This document shows, piece after piece, positions 41,247 to 49,429 of a stretch of DNA of 64,000 nt (positions are counted from its first letter, which is position 1; the number at the start of each line of letters is the position of its first letter). The notes beneath the pieces were generated by a model. That model had not been told where the DNA came from. It saw only the letters and a program-made list of their open reading frames with translations, and did no database searches. The stretch spans positions 4,278,001 to 4,342,000 of the forward strand of contig OY761554.1 in the NCBI GenBank assembly GCA_963664655.2. The letters are read 5' to 3'. This DNA is from Desulfospira sp963664655. GTDB taxonomy: Bacteria > Desulfobacterota > Desulfobacteria > Desulfobacterales > Desulfobacteraceae. The translations under genes and the position numbers were made by a program.

Positions 41247-42407
41247 ATGACCCAGCTTGAACAAAATACAGCAATTGACACAATTTTTGAAATAATAAAT
41301 GAGAATGGTTTAGACGGTTTGGCAGAGGCAGTGTCCATTTTGATAAACGAGGCAATGAAAATAGAACGGTCTGCAGCGCTAAATGCCCGCCCTTGGGAAC
41401 GGACAAATTGTCGCAAAGGGTATGCCAATGGATTTAAAGATAAGACTGTAGCCTCCCGTCTGGGCAATCTACTTCTGAAAATCCCTCAGGTTCGTGGAGA
41501 AGTAGATTTCCATCCCTCTGCCATAGACAAGGGGCTTCGATCCGAAAGAGCCCTAAAAATTGCAATGGCAGAAATGTATATCCAAGGAGTGTCAACGCGA
41601 AAAGTTACGGCCATTCTTGAAAAAATGTGTGGTTTGGAAGTTAGCAGCACCCAGGTCAGTAATGCCTCGAAACAATTGGACGAAGAGTTTGAAAAATGGA
41701 GAAACAGGCCGCTTGGGGAAATTGAATATCTTCAATTAGATGCCCGCTATGAGAAGGTCAGGCAGGACGGGGTGGTTTTATCCAGTGCCGTACTGATCGC
41801 CACCGGCGTTATGAAAGATGGGCGAAGATCTGTCCTTGGAACCAGCGTGTCATTAAGTGAAGCAGAGGTGCATTGGCGTCAATTTTTATTAAGTCTGCAA
41901 AAACGGGGACTGCATGGCATGAAAATGATAACCAGTGATGATCATACTGGATTAAAATCAGCGTTGAAGTCTGTTTTTCCCAATGTTCCCTGGCAGCGCT
42001 GCCAGGTCCACCTTCAGAGAAATGCAGTGCCGTATGTTCCAAGGGTGTCCATGCGTAAAGAGGTCGCATCGGATATCCGAAGCATATTCAATGCCCCGAA
42101 TCTTGGAGAGGCTCACAGACTACTCGATTTAACCGTTGAAAAATACAAAGAGAAAGCATCAAAGCTATCATCGTGGATGGAGGCAAATATACCAGAGGGT
42201 TTGACGGTATTTTTATTGCCGGAAAGCCACAGGAAAAAGATACGCTCAACGAATATGGTAGAGCGGCTAAATCGAGAAATAAAGCGAAGAACTCGTGTAG
42301 CCAGCCTTTTCCCGAATGAGGGCTCGCTTTTGAGGCTTGTCAGTTCGATCTTGATAGAAGTTAGTGAAGAATGGGAGACAGGGAAAAGATATTTGACGAT
42401 GGAATAA
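41247..42407 (+). CDS. IS256/Mutator-family transposase
   Basis: DDE transposase, 386 residues, full length for the family. Typical stretches: RKGYANGFKDKTVASRLGNL, LKIPQVRGEVDFHPSAIDKG, EMYIQGVSTRKVTAILEKMC, and the catalytic Asp in YLQLDARYEKVR (about residue 163). The second Asp is in MITSDDHTGLKSAL (about 230), the CQVHLQRN motif follows, and the Glu is in STNMVERLNREIKRRTR (about 338). All three catalytic residues are present and there is no stop or frameshift, so it could be active. AAAGGAACAGC precedes the ATG. Transcribed opposite to the interrupted fkbM gene. Confidence 0.96.
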   Translation: MTQLEQNTAIDTIFEIINENGLDGLAEAVSILINEAMKIERSAALNARPWERTNCRKGYANGFKDKTVASRLGNLLLKIPQVRGEVDFHPSAIDKGLRSERALKIAMAEMYIQGVSTRKVTAILEKMCGLEVSSTQVSNASKQLDEEFEKWRNRPLGEIEYLQLDARYEKVRQDGVVLSSAVLIATGVMKDGRRSVLGTSVSLSEAEVHWRQFLLSLQKRGLHGMKMITSDDHTGLKSALKSVFPNVPWQRCQVHLQRNAVPYVPRVSMRKEVASDIRSIFNAPNLGEAHRLLDLTVEKYKEKASKLSSWMEANIPEGLTVFLLPESHRKKIRSTNMVERLNREIKRRTRVASLFPNEGSLLRLVSSILIEVSEEWETGKRYLTME

Positions 42408-42422
42408 ACAACATAAATTTTT

Positions 42423-42555
42423 CCTCAGCCCCCACCAAAATCCAAAACGGAGAGGCCGGTTAAGTCAAGGCAAAAATGGGAGGGACCCTCTGGGAGGAAC
42501 CGATTTTTGCCTTGACTTAACCGGCATCGGAGTTACAAATTTTGGGGGCTGCAGG
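42423..42555. repeat. Large near-palindromic hairpin at the 3' end of the IS
   Basis: Arms 42456-42477 and 42503-42524 are perfectly complementary over 22 bp, starting CCGGTTAAGTCAAGG. The loop has its own GAGGG/CCCTC hairpin. Imperfect complementarity extends outward to CAGCCCCCACC and GGGGGCTG, making roughly 55-nt arms. It may terminate transposase transcription or block read-through, or be a nested element. Confidence 0.8.
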
Positions 42556-42616
42556 AAAGAAACTGGCAAAAAGGGACTCAAGATTAATAATTTTACAGAA
42601 AATAATTTGCATTATC

Positions 42617-43530
42617 TCCATTTTGATAAAGGTAACTTTTTTCTTGTCCAATGCCTGGTCAATGGAAACAACTTCGACAGTTTCTCCCGGCCCGGAATCC
42701 GTCGCTTTAAAAGAAGACAAAGAGGCGCTGTCCGGACTTTGAAATTTCAATACGTCCTCTTGGTGATACACGCCTTTGTTAAACAGATGAATATTCGAAT
42801 ACCCTTTAACTTTCAAACTTAACAGGTCAAAATTTACCCTGCATGGTTCAAAACAAAAATAGTTGCCTTTAAAACAGCCAACTTTCTTTAAAAATTTTTG
42901 AACCGTATCCCCGTTATATGCCCCGCAATCAACAAAGTGTTCATGTTCGGAAACCGCATATAAATCCGGTTCAAAATACTGATTTTCAGGGGGTCTGATA
43001 ATAGGCGTTAAAAAATTTTCATCCTGTGTTAACCGGTAATTAAGCATATTGATAAACGTCATTTTAGACAGATTATCAGAAAGCGTTGAATACGTTTTCT
43101 TAATTTCATCAAAATTTTTGCTTAAGATCTTTTTTAGAAAAAAGTGGTCATCAAGCCGCAAATAATTTTCAACCTGATGTTTTTTTAACTGTTCGCATAT
43201 CTCGTCATTGGTGTATTTTCGGCCGATGATGATCAACAAATACTGATCTATGCCGTCAAGTTTTTCATCCAATGAAAAAACCGCCGTATTATTTATTTGA
43301 TGGCCTTGAATCGAGGGTGAATTATCAATAAAAAAAGAGACCTCAAGCCCCATATGCTCTAAATAACCTTGAAAAAGGATGGCTGCCCGGCTGGCGGGAA
43401 ACAGCGCAATTTTTTTTGAGGATTCATTGATTGTATTTAAAATCTGCTGTTCTTTCCCGTTGTCATCAACCAGAGAATCAAGGCTGAATTCGTCAGGTGC
43501 CTCATACGTTTTTCCAAAACCGGCAATCAT
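42617..43530 (-). pseudogene. 5' fragment of FkbM-family methyltransferase gene with N-terminal Rossmann-like module
   Basis: Starts at ATG 43530 after GGAGATGAATA. Residues about 35-135 are the module seen in nearby radical SAM proteins: KIALFPASRAAILFQGYLEH, VSFFIDNSPSIQGHQINNTA, YLLIIIGRKYTNDEICEQLK. The FkbM SAM-binding core follows: EHEHFVDCGAYNGDTVQKFL and NYFCFEPCRVNFDLLSLKVK. The gene breaks at VTFIKM, where the IS begins. As it stands, translation would continue about 30 residues into the IS and stop at 42517. Restored length would be 372 residues. FkbM enzymes O-methylate sugars or lipids; loss here would remove one glycan methylation. Confidence 0.9.
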
Positions 43531-43603
43531 TATTCATCTCCATTGCAGTGCTGTTCGGCAATTCTTAACAAAGGCGATATAGCGCTTTCTGGTTACATCG
43601 ATA

Positions 43604-44359
43604 TTATATCCTGCGAACCAGAAATCCACCCTTTGCCGCCGTTATGACCGCTTTCAACTCCATCTGACCGTCATTGTAAAAATCTGTATTCCCCCTTAAA
43701 AACTGATCCACCGCTGTTTTGGGATTATCTCCCTTATCCCAGGGGCGATCCGGGTAAGATCCTGCTGCCATGTCTTCTATAATCGTATCAAAAACGATGC
43801 AGTAACATCCCGGGCTTACAAAGGGGGTATACAACTCAAGCTCTTTTAAAACATGGTCATGGGTATGATTTGAATCTAAAACGACCATGATGTTCTCTTT
43901 TCCCATGGCCAGTTTGTTTACCGCGTCCATGGCCTCTTTGCCAATGGACGAGGCTTCAATAAATCGGATTCTGTGACTTAACGGATGGGCCAGGATTCTG
44001 GTTTTATTATGCTCTCGAAGGTCAATATCAATACCGGCAATGATCCCGTTATTTCCGATCATCTCTAACAAAGAGGCATAAAAGATCAGGGACCCCCCCC
44101 GGGCAATGCCGGTTTCAATAATTAAGTCCGGTCTGGTTTTCCAGATAATCTCCTGAAGCAGTACCATATCCTGGGGGTACTGGAAGATTGGAAGCCCAAG
44201 CCAGTTAAAGTTATAGGAATATTTTTCTTTCAGACTTTCAATTAGAAAATCCCGGCCCGCTTTCAGCAGGCCCGTCTTTTTGGAATAAGAGGCAATCCTG
44301 GCCTTCTTTTCCTTTAAGAAATCTTTTGTATCATCCATAACCGCTTTTATCATCACCAT
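43604..44359 (-). CDS. CmcI-like (cephalosporin hydroxylase / rhamnosyl O-methyltransferase family) protein
   Basis: SAM-dependent methyltransferase fold of the CmcI family, often found in glycan and glycolipid clusters where members methylate sugar hydroxyls. Motifs: LGLPIFQYPQDMVLLQEIIW, RPDLIIETGIARGGSLIFYA (SAM-binding ETGxxxGGS), GIDIDLREHNKTRILAHPLS, FIEASSIGKEAMDAV, MVVLDSNHTHDHVLKELELY and GCYCIVFDTIIEDM. The D-S-N-H-T-H-D-H stretch is the metal/catalytic region. The start is taken as ATG 44359; a TTG at 44422 would overlap the upstream gene by 32 nt. About 251 residues. Lies between the C-methyltransferase and fkbM genes. Confidence 0.88.
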   Translation of the reverse strand: MVMIKAVMDDTKDFLKEKKARIASYSKKTGLLKAGRDFLIESLKEKYSYNFNWLGLPIFQYPQDMVLLQEIIWKTRPDLIIETGIARGGSLIFYASLLEMIGNNGIIAGIDIDLREHNKTRILAHPLSHRIRFIEASSIGKEAMDAVNKLAMGKENIMVVLDSNHTHDHVLKELELYTPFVSPGCYCIVFDTIIEDMAAGSYPDRPWDKGDNPKTAVDQFLRGNTDFYNDGQMELKAVITAAKGGFLVRRI

Positions 44360-44390
44360 TTCGTTAAATTCACTGCAAATCCCCGTCGTG

Positions 44391-45527
44391 TCAAAAAAAC
44401 AGCGGGGTACCTTTAAAATCAATCTGTTTTAAAAAACCGGACATTTCGTCCATATATGAAGATACCGGCATCAAGAGGGTGTCAATCGGGCCTGATGAGG
44501 GTATTTGCCTGGAAGATCTGATTTGAATGCCCCTGACAGATCTTCCTATTTTGGCCTTGGAACCGTCAAAAATGTGTTCTGTCAACTCCAAGAGTTTCGG
44601 ATAAGAGCCCAGAATAAGCTGAGTGTATTGGGATATGCCCCAAATGGAAACCGGTTTGCTTTTTTTTATGAGATTTTCAATAACAGGCAGGTTCAAAGGC
44701 GCGTCTGTCTGAAGCAGAAGGTTAAACGCCCCCGGGCGAACAGGCTCTTTATGCAATCTTTTCCGGAATATACCGTACCGGCATGAAACAGAGTCCGGAT
44801 CATCCGGGTAAAAGGGCTTTATGCCGGTTTCAAGCATGTGAAACCCTTGAGAGGCGGTTAAATTCTGAAGGCCCGAAGCTGTAAAATGGTTGATATGCTC
44901 AAAGTAAAGCTCTTTTAAGTTTATTGTGGGGGACAGGTAGGCATCAGCGCTGGGAACTTCGATATAGATCACGGCATTTTGGTTAAGAATGCCTGAAAGG
45001 CTTTGCATCACTTTTTGAGGGAAATACAGGTGTTCAAGTACGTGGGATAAGACAACAAGGTCAAATTTCCGGTTAATTTGTGAAAGATTCTCATACACCG
45101 GAAGGTTAAGCTTTTGCTCAATATACGTTCTACAGGGGCTGCCGGCTTCGAGTCCGGCAACTCTGGTGGAAACATTTTGGCTCAGCCACCGGAGCATTCC
45201 CCCTTTTCCACAACCAAAATCCAGGATGGAAGGCTCCTTTTCCGGCAGGCAGGCCTGAACTTGATCATAAATCTGCCGATATCGCCTTATATCCCGGTCA
45301 CTGTTGCCCCCGGAACCCGGAGATGCCGATTCAACATAATGTTCATGGCCTTTGTAATAATTTGAAAAATCTTCTTCTGTAAGACAGGTCCGGTTATAAA
45401 TAAAATCACACCAGCTGCACTTTACCAGCTGCATTTGGCCTGACATATTCAAATCGTCAAATAATTGATAGTTCAAATCAACTATTTTCACAACCTCGGA
45501 TTTATGACAGACAGGGCAGGTTCTCAT
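44391..45527 (-). CDS. NDP-hexose C-methyltransferase-like protein (zinc-binding, SAM and C-terminal Rossmann domains)
   Basis: Three-part layout of TylC3/EryBIII-type C-methyltransferases. The N-terminal zinc domain has CPVCHKSE and VKCSWCDFIY (two CxxC). The SAM domain has PSILDFGCGKGGMLRWLSQN, VAGLEAGSPCRTYIEQKLNL, FDLVVLSHVLEHLYFPQKVM and VIYIEVPSADAYL. The C-terminal Methyltransf_14-like domain has VSIWGISQYTQLILGSYPK, HIFDGSKAKIGRSVRGIQIR and DTLLMPVSSYMDEMSGFLKQ. 378 residues. With rfbF/rfbG nearby, a 4-keto-6-deoxy sugar nucleotide is a plausible methyl acceptor, giving a branched sugar; this is inference. Upstream neighbour is the GT4 gene (30-nt gap). Confidence 0.85.
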   Translation of the reverse strand: MRTCPVCHKSEVVKIVDLNYQLFDDLNMSGQMQLVKCSWCDFIYNRTCLTEEDFSNYYKGHEHYVESASPGSGGNSDRDIRRYRQIYDQVQACLPEKEPSILDFGCGKGGMLRWLSQNVSTRVAGLEAGSPCRTYIEQKLNLPVYENLSQINRKFDLVVLSHVLEHLYFPQKVMQSLSGILNQNAVIYIEVPSADAYLSPTINLKELYFEHINHFTASGLQNLTASQGFHMLETGIKPFYPDDPDSVSCRYGIFRKRLHKEPVRPGAFNLLLQTDAPLNLPVIENLIKKSKPVSIWGISQYTQLILGSYPKLLELTEHIFDGSKAKIGRSVRGIQIRSSRQIPSSGPIDTLLMPVSSYMDEMSGFLKQIDFKGTPLFF

Positions 45528-45557
45528 AAATACCTTTTCGGTTGATATTTTCTTTTA

Positions 45558-46910
45558 TTAAACCTTTTGGGGGGCAATTTTTTTTAATTTGATACAAAGT
45601 TTCTCCAAATCAGGGGCTATTCCGAGTCTGTTCCTATAATGAAAGGGCGATCCACGGGTTTCAGAGAAAAAAATCGGCGGCAAGGATTTCGCCTTATCGG
45701 CAATATCCGGATCATCTGACTTTAATAATGATTTTAATGTACGGCCTTCCATAGAATCCCCATAGGCATTGAACAGGAGTGCTGCCAAAGAATTTGGTTC
45801 AATACCCTCAATTAATGATAATTTTAAACCATGGGGGGTTTTATTTTTTTCCATTAAACGGCTGTACAGACTATGCCATTGCCGTACCGTATGGTTAATG
45901 TCAAAGGACGAGGCCGCATAGGCCTGACATTGCCGGGACATGGCCTGTAACATATCGGGATGTTTTTTTAAAAACAGGATTCCGTTTATAAATTCCTCCT
46001 TGCCATGGGCAATGATCCCGGTCTTCCCGTCCTTAACCAGGTAGCTTTCAACGGGATTATCAAAAACAACCGGGACAACCCCCGACGCCATGGCCTCAAT
46101 CAACACCTGCTCTCCGGTTCCGTAATGGGTGTCGTTTAACGGGTAAAAAAACAGATCCAGGCCTGATAAAACCTTGGGCACATTGTTCACCATTCCCCGG
46201 ATGTCAAACCGGCCTTCAAGTCCTTTGTCTATGACCTGGTTTCGGAATTTTTCTTCACAGGGGCCGCCGCACACGATTAAAGGATAATCCTTAATCCGGG
46301 TGTCTTGCCACAGCCCGATAAAATCTTTGTGCATTTTGCTGTAATCCACGGTTCCCACATATCCGGCCCTGAAACGGCCCGGCACTGCCTGCCTTTGAAA
46401 ATTTTTCTCAGGCAGGCCGGCATTGCTTTGAATGACCGCCACGTTTGTTTCAAAAACATGACCACGCATGGATATGAGTTCGGATTTTTCACTAAAGGGC
46501 GCGGCCAGAACAAAAATGTCCGGAAAATCGACAATGGCCTTAAAAAAAATCTGGGGAGCAAATAACCCGTTCACATGGGCCCAGAGAACCGTTCTCATTT
46601 CAGGCAGCGGCGAAAAGGCCAAAAAGCTATGAAGCAGAGGATGGTTCCACCAGTGAATATGAACAATGTCGGCATGGTTCAGTAAAGAAAATAACCGGTC
46701 TTTTTTTTGAAACGCATTTTCCAGGAAACCTACATCATGGGCCTTGCACCAGGCACTGGTTTTGGGGTTGAGAGACTCCAGGGTAACCAGGGTATGGGCA
46801 AATCCACCCATAATCCGGCTGTTTTTAATCAAGGCGCGCAACACGGTTCCCACACCGCCCCCGGCATGGGCGCTCAGATGAACCACATGAGCCGGTTTAG
46901 CGGTTTTCAC
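45558..46910 (-). CDS. Family 4 (GT-B) glycosyltransferase
   Basis: GT-B fold retaining glycosyltransferase, 450 residues. The N-terminal domain has HVVHLSAHAGGGVGTVLRAL (acceptor-side Gly-rich loop) and ADIVHIHWWNHPLLHSFLAF. The C-terminal Rossmann domain has FRAGYVGTVDYSKMHKDFIG, PLIVCGGPCEEKFRNQVIDK, GMVNNVPKVLSGLDLFFYPL and the donor-binding ExxxxGEQ region YGTGEQVLIEAMASGVVPVV. An extra C-terminal tail of about 100 residues (KLSLIEGIEPNSLAALLFNA, DPDIADKAKSLPPIFFSETR) is not typical of the family. The start overlaps the upstream radical SAM gene by 14 nt. Sugar specificity unknown. Confidence 0.9.
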   Translation of the reverse strand: MKTAKPAHVVHLSAHAGGGVGTVLRALIKNSRIMGGFAHTLVTLESLNPKTSAWCKAHDVGFLENAFQKKDRLFSLLNHADIVHIHWWNHPLLHSFLAFSPLPEMRTVLWAHVNGLFAPQIFFKAIVDFPDIFVLAAPFSEKSELISMRGHVFETNVAVIQSNAGLPEKNFQRQAVPGRFRAGYVGTVDYSKMHKDFIGLWQDTRIKDYPLIVCGGPCEEKFRNQVIDKGLEGRFDIRGMVNNVPKVLSGLDLFFYPLNDTHYGTGEQVLIEAMASGVVPVVFDNPVESYLVKDGKTGIIAHGKEEFINGILFLKKHPDMLQAMSRQCQAYAASSFDINHTVRQWHSLYSRLMEKNKTPHGLKLSLIEGIEPNSLAALLFNAYGDSMEGRTLKSLLKSDDPDIADKAKSLPPIFFSETRGSPFHYRNRLGIAPDLEKLCIKLKKIAPQKV

Positions 46911-48189
46911 CGGCCACCTGCCCTGCCAGGCTGTTCAAATCAGGCTTAAAAGTAGAATAAACACCGCAGTACCGGTGCAGCCCGTATACCATGCACCGTT
47001 TGCAAAGATTGCAGGATTTTCTTTTGTCCATGATCCGTTCAATGCTTTCATCTAAAAAATTTCCGGCAGCCCTGTTTCCTTCAGGGTAAAAAAACATCAT
47101 GCAATTGCTTACGGAAAGATCCGGGTTGATCAGGATTGAACGAAAGGCATCGCAGGGAAGGTGCGCTTGTTTTTTGCTCATTTCAAGCCCCTGGTCAAGA
47201 TCAAGCAGCATCTTATTCTGGGCATCAATGGCCGTATCCGGCAGCTTGCCGCCTTCAAGGTATCTTAAGACATCATCCAAGGAGATCAGATAGGCAAACA
47301 CCGGATGAAATTCAATATCAAGCCCCTTGCAGAGGGTTTCAAATTTTAGAAGGCCTTTCCCGATACTATGCTTGTACAAATGATAGTACAGCTCAATTTT
47401 CATTTCCGGATAAACCTGCTGTCTTAAACGGGCCACGGTTTTTAGATTTTTTAAAAAAAGAGGCCACCGGCCGCCGGTGTGAGTGATTTCATATTTATTT
47501 TCCCATCCTGAAGCAGACAACCGGAGCCATTCAGGCTTTGATTCAATAATTTTCCGGTAATTCACCCTTAAATTCAGGTTGCTGGATATGGCACACCGGA
47601 TACCCCTGGATCCGGCATAACGGATCATGTCAGGCAGATGTTTGTTAAGGGTTGGCTCCCCCCATTGGTAAAGCTGAATATTTCGGACAAAAGGCTCTTG
47701 CTGTTTCAGCTTGTCAATGACTTTTTTAAAATTCTCAAAAGACATCATCCTGAGGGAATCCAAACCGTCCGGGGCGCCCCCCCTGGGGCAGGAAATACAT
47801 CTAAGATTACAGCTTCCCGATATTTCAATAGAATAGTCCCTTGGCTTCAAGGACGAATAATGAATAAAATCAACATCCTTTTTTAATCCTTTTGAAAGGC
47901 AGACCTGTGAAATCTCCTGCTCAAAAAAGAATGCCGAAATGATGATAAACGGGGGAGGGTCTCCATCCTGGATAATATCATCCGGCAAATATACCCGGAT
48001 ACCGTCTATGGTCCTGCCGGACAAAGAAGGGGAATTGTCAATGAAACCTGACGGAACAATATCATGCTCCTTTAGAACACTGGTAATACCGCGCCCCTGG
48101 TTCCCGGCCCCCCAGATAAATATACGGCGGCTGCCTGCCATACGGCCGATGGTCTCAACGGTGACGGTTTTGATGGTTTTATGCATCAA
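46897..48189 (-). CDS. Rossmann-like/radical SAM protein, tandem paralogue 3
   Basis: 430 residues. Module at residues about 20-115: RRIFIWGAGNQGRGITSVLK, GFIDNSPSLSGRTIDGIRVY, FIIISAFFFEQEISQVCLSK. Radical SAM core: SCNLRCISCPRGGAPDG (CxxxCxxC), then NIQLYQWGEPTLNKHLPDMI, where WGEP replaces the usual GGEP. A conserved block shared with its two neighbours is LRLSASGWENKYEITHTGGR. C-terminal Cys residues (HLPCDAFRSILINPDLSVSN then CMMF; SCNLCKRCMVYGLHRYCGVY) could bind auxiliary clusters, as in SPASM proteins. Overlaps paralogue 2 by 11 nt at its start. Biochemical function unknown; a sugar or peptide radical modification in glycan assembly is inferred from the locus. Confidence 0.85.
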   Translation of the reverse strand: MMHKTIKTVTVETIGRMAGSRRIFIWGAGNQGRGITSVLKEHDIVPSGFIDNSPSLSGRTIDGIRVYLPDDIIQDGDPPPFIIISAFFFEQEISQVCLSKGLKKDVDFIHYSSLKPRDYSIEISGSCNLRCISCPRGGAPDGLDSLRMMSFENFKKVIDKLKQQEPFVRNIQLYQWGEPTLNKHLPDMIRYAGSRGIRCAISSNLNLRVNYRKIIESKPEWLRLSASGWENKYEITHTGGRWPLFLKNLKTVARLRQQVYPEMKIELYYHLYKHSIGKGLLKFETLCKGLDIEFHPVFAYLISLDDVLRYLEGGKLPDTAIDAQNKMLLDLDQGLEMSKKQAHLPCDAFRSILINPDLSVSNCMMFFYPEGNRAAGNFLDESIERIMDKRKSCNLCKRCMVYGLHRYCGVYSTFKPDLNSLAGQVAGENR

Positions 48190-49429
48190 AGCCCTTTCCC
48201 TGTTCCATCACCTTCTCAGCCAGGTAAACCCCGGTAAACTGATGAAGCCCCTTTTGTTTGCAGGCTTTGCAAAAATCGCTTGAAATGCGCTTACTGATCA
48301 AATCCTTTATGGAAACCGATAAAAAATCCTCGCTGATCAAAGGCTTGTAATACACCCCGCAAAATTTCACCTTCCCCTCCCAGGTAATGGGCAGGCACCG
48401 TTCTTCGGGGCAGCGCTGATCTTTGAGTTTCAATGCCTTTTCAATGCCCTGGTCCAGTCCCATCAGCAAAAGGCCCAGGGTTTGTTCAGCTTGAGGTGAA
48501 AGGGGACGGCCGTCCATATACGCCCGGACATTTTCCAAAGGATAAAGATAGGCCGGGCTTGGCCTGAAAATAATGTCCAGTTCTTTGCAAAGGGCTTCCA
48601 TCTTTTTGTAATCCTCACCGATATTATGCTTGTAAAGATGGTAATTCACAATAATCTGCATTCCGGGGTGATGCTTACGGCGCAATTTGACAATCTCATG
48701 AAGATTTTTTAAAAACCGGTCCCATTTGCCGCCGGTATGGGTAATTTCATAGCTTTGCTCAAATCCTGATGCGGAAACCTTGAACCAGTCAAGCCCGGCT
48801 TCAACCACCTCTTTGTAACCTTTGGGCGCATTCAGGTTTGATGACAGGGCCGTTAAAACCTTGGCCTTCCGGGTCAGTTTCACGATTTCTGCAAGATGGG
48901 GATTGAGCAGCGGTTCACCCCAGGTATACAGCTGAATACTGCCTAAAAAGGGAAGTTCCCTGAGGAGTTTATCCAGTATGGGGCGGTAAGTATCCGGGGT
49001 CATAAACCCGCCCGGTACTGAATCTTTCATGTTTCCCCTGGGACAGGATATGCACTTTAGGTTGCACATCCCGGCGATATCCACACTGGGATCAATATCG
49101 TTGAGTTCACAACTCATGATGTAATGAATATCTTTTTTAAGCCCCGCATCAGTACAAAGCTGTTCGATCTCAAGATCATAATGACCTGAAGCAATTATCA
49201 CCACCTTCTCCCGGGTGGGAGTCTGCTTAATAAACTGCTGGGAACTGCCAATGGGATATTCCAGAGCGGTTCGGCCCTGTAAGGCCGGGCTTGAATCAAC
49301 AAAGCCGTCAATGGCTATCCCATGCCTTTCAAGTGCCCGGCATATCCCCTGCCCCACAATCATGGCCCCCCAGATAAGGACCTGCCTGCCGGCAACCAGT
49401 TTTTTAAGATCAGCCCCTGTTTTTTTCAT
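48179..49429 (-). CDS. Rossmann-like/radical SAM protein, tandem paralogue 2
   Basis: 416 residues with the same domain order as its neighbours. Module: RQVLIWGAMIVGQGICRALE, IDGFVDSSPALQGRTALEYP, KVVIIASGHYDLEIEQLCTD. Core: GMCNLKCISCPRGNMKDSVP, GSIQLYTWGEPLLNPHLAEI, LTALSSNLNAPKGYKEVVEA, FKVSASGFEQSYEITHTGGK. The C-terminal half has VNYHLYKHNIGEDYKKMEAL and Cys pairs in DQRCPEERCLPITWEGKVKF, then SDFCKACKQKGLHQFTGVYL. The second Cys block matches paralogues 1 and 3 in position. Start overlaps paralogue 1 by 4 nt (ATGA type), so the three are one translational unit. Confidence 0.85.
   Translation of the reverse strand: MKKTGADLKKLVAGRQVLIWGAMIVGQGICRALERHGIAIDGFVDSSPALQGRTALEYPIGSSQQFIKQTPTREKVVIIASGHYDLEIEQLCTDAGLKKDIHYIMSCELNDIDPSVDIAGMCNLKCISCPRGNMKDSVPGGFMTPDTYRPILDKLLRELPFLGSIQLYTWGEPLLNPHLAEIVKLTRKAKVLTALSSNLNAPKGYKEVVEAGLDWFKVSASGFEQSYEITHTGGKWDRFLKNLHEIVKLRRKHHPGMQIIVNYHLYKHNIGEDYKKMEALCKELDIIFRPSPAYLYPLENVRAYMDGRPLSPQAEQTLGLLLMGLDQGIEKALKLKDQRCPEERCLPITWEGKVKFCGVYYKPLISEDFLSVSIKDLISKRISSDFCKACKQKGLHQFTGVYLAEKVMEQGKGFDA

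Larger units (their letters stand above)
41115..42616. mobile_element. IS256-family insertion sequence inside fkbM
   Basis: Flanked by the 8-bp direct repeat TCCATTTT (41107-41114 and 42617-42624), the size expected for IS256-type target duplication. Terminal inverted repeats of 28 nt match at 22 positions, ending in TTTCTGTAAAATT on each side. It carries one intact transposase gene. At 1502 bp it is somewhat longer than usual; the excess lies in a large hairpin 3' of the transposase (42423-42555). It splits the FkbM gene exactly and looks recent, since excision would restore the frame. Confidence 0.92.
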
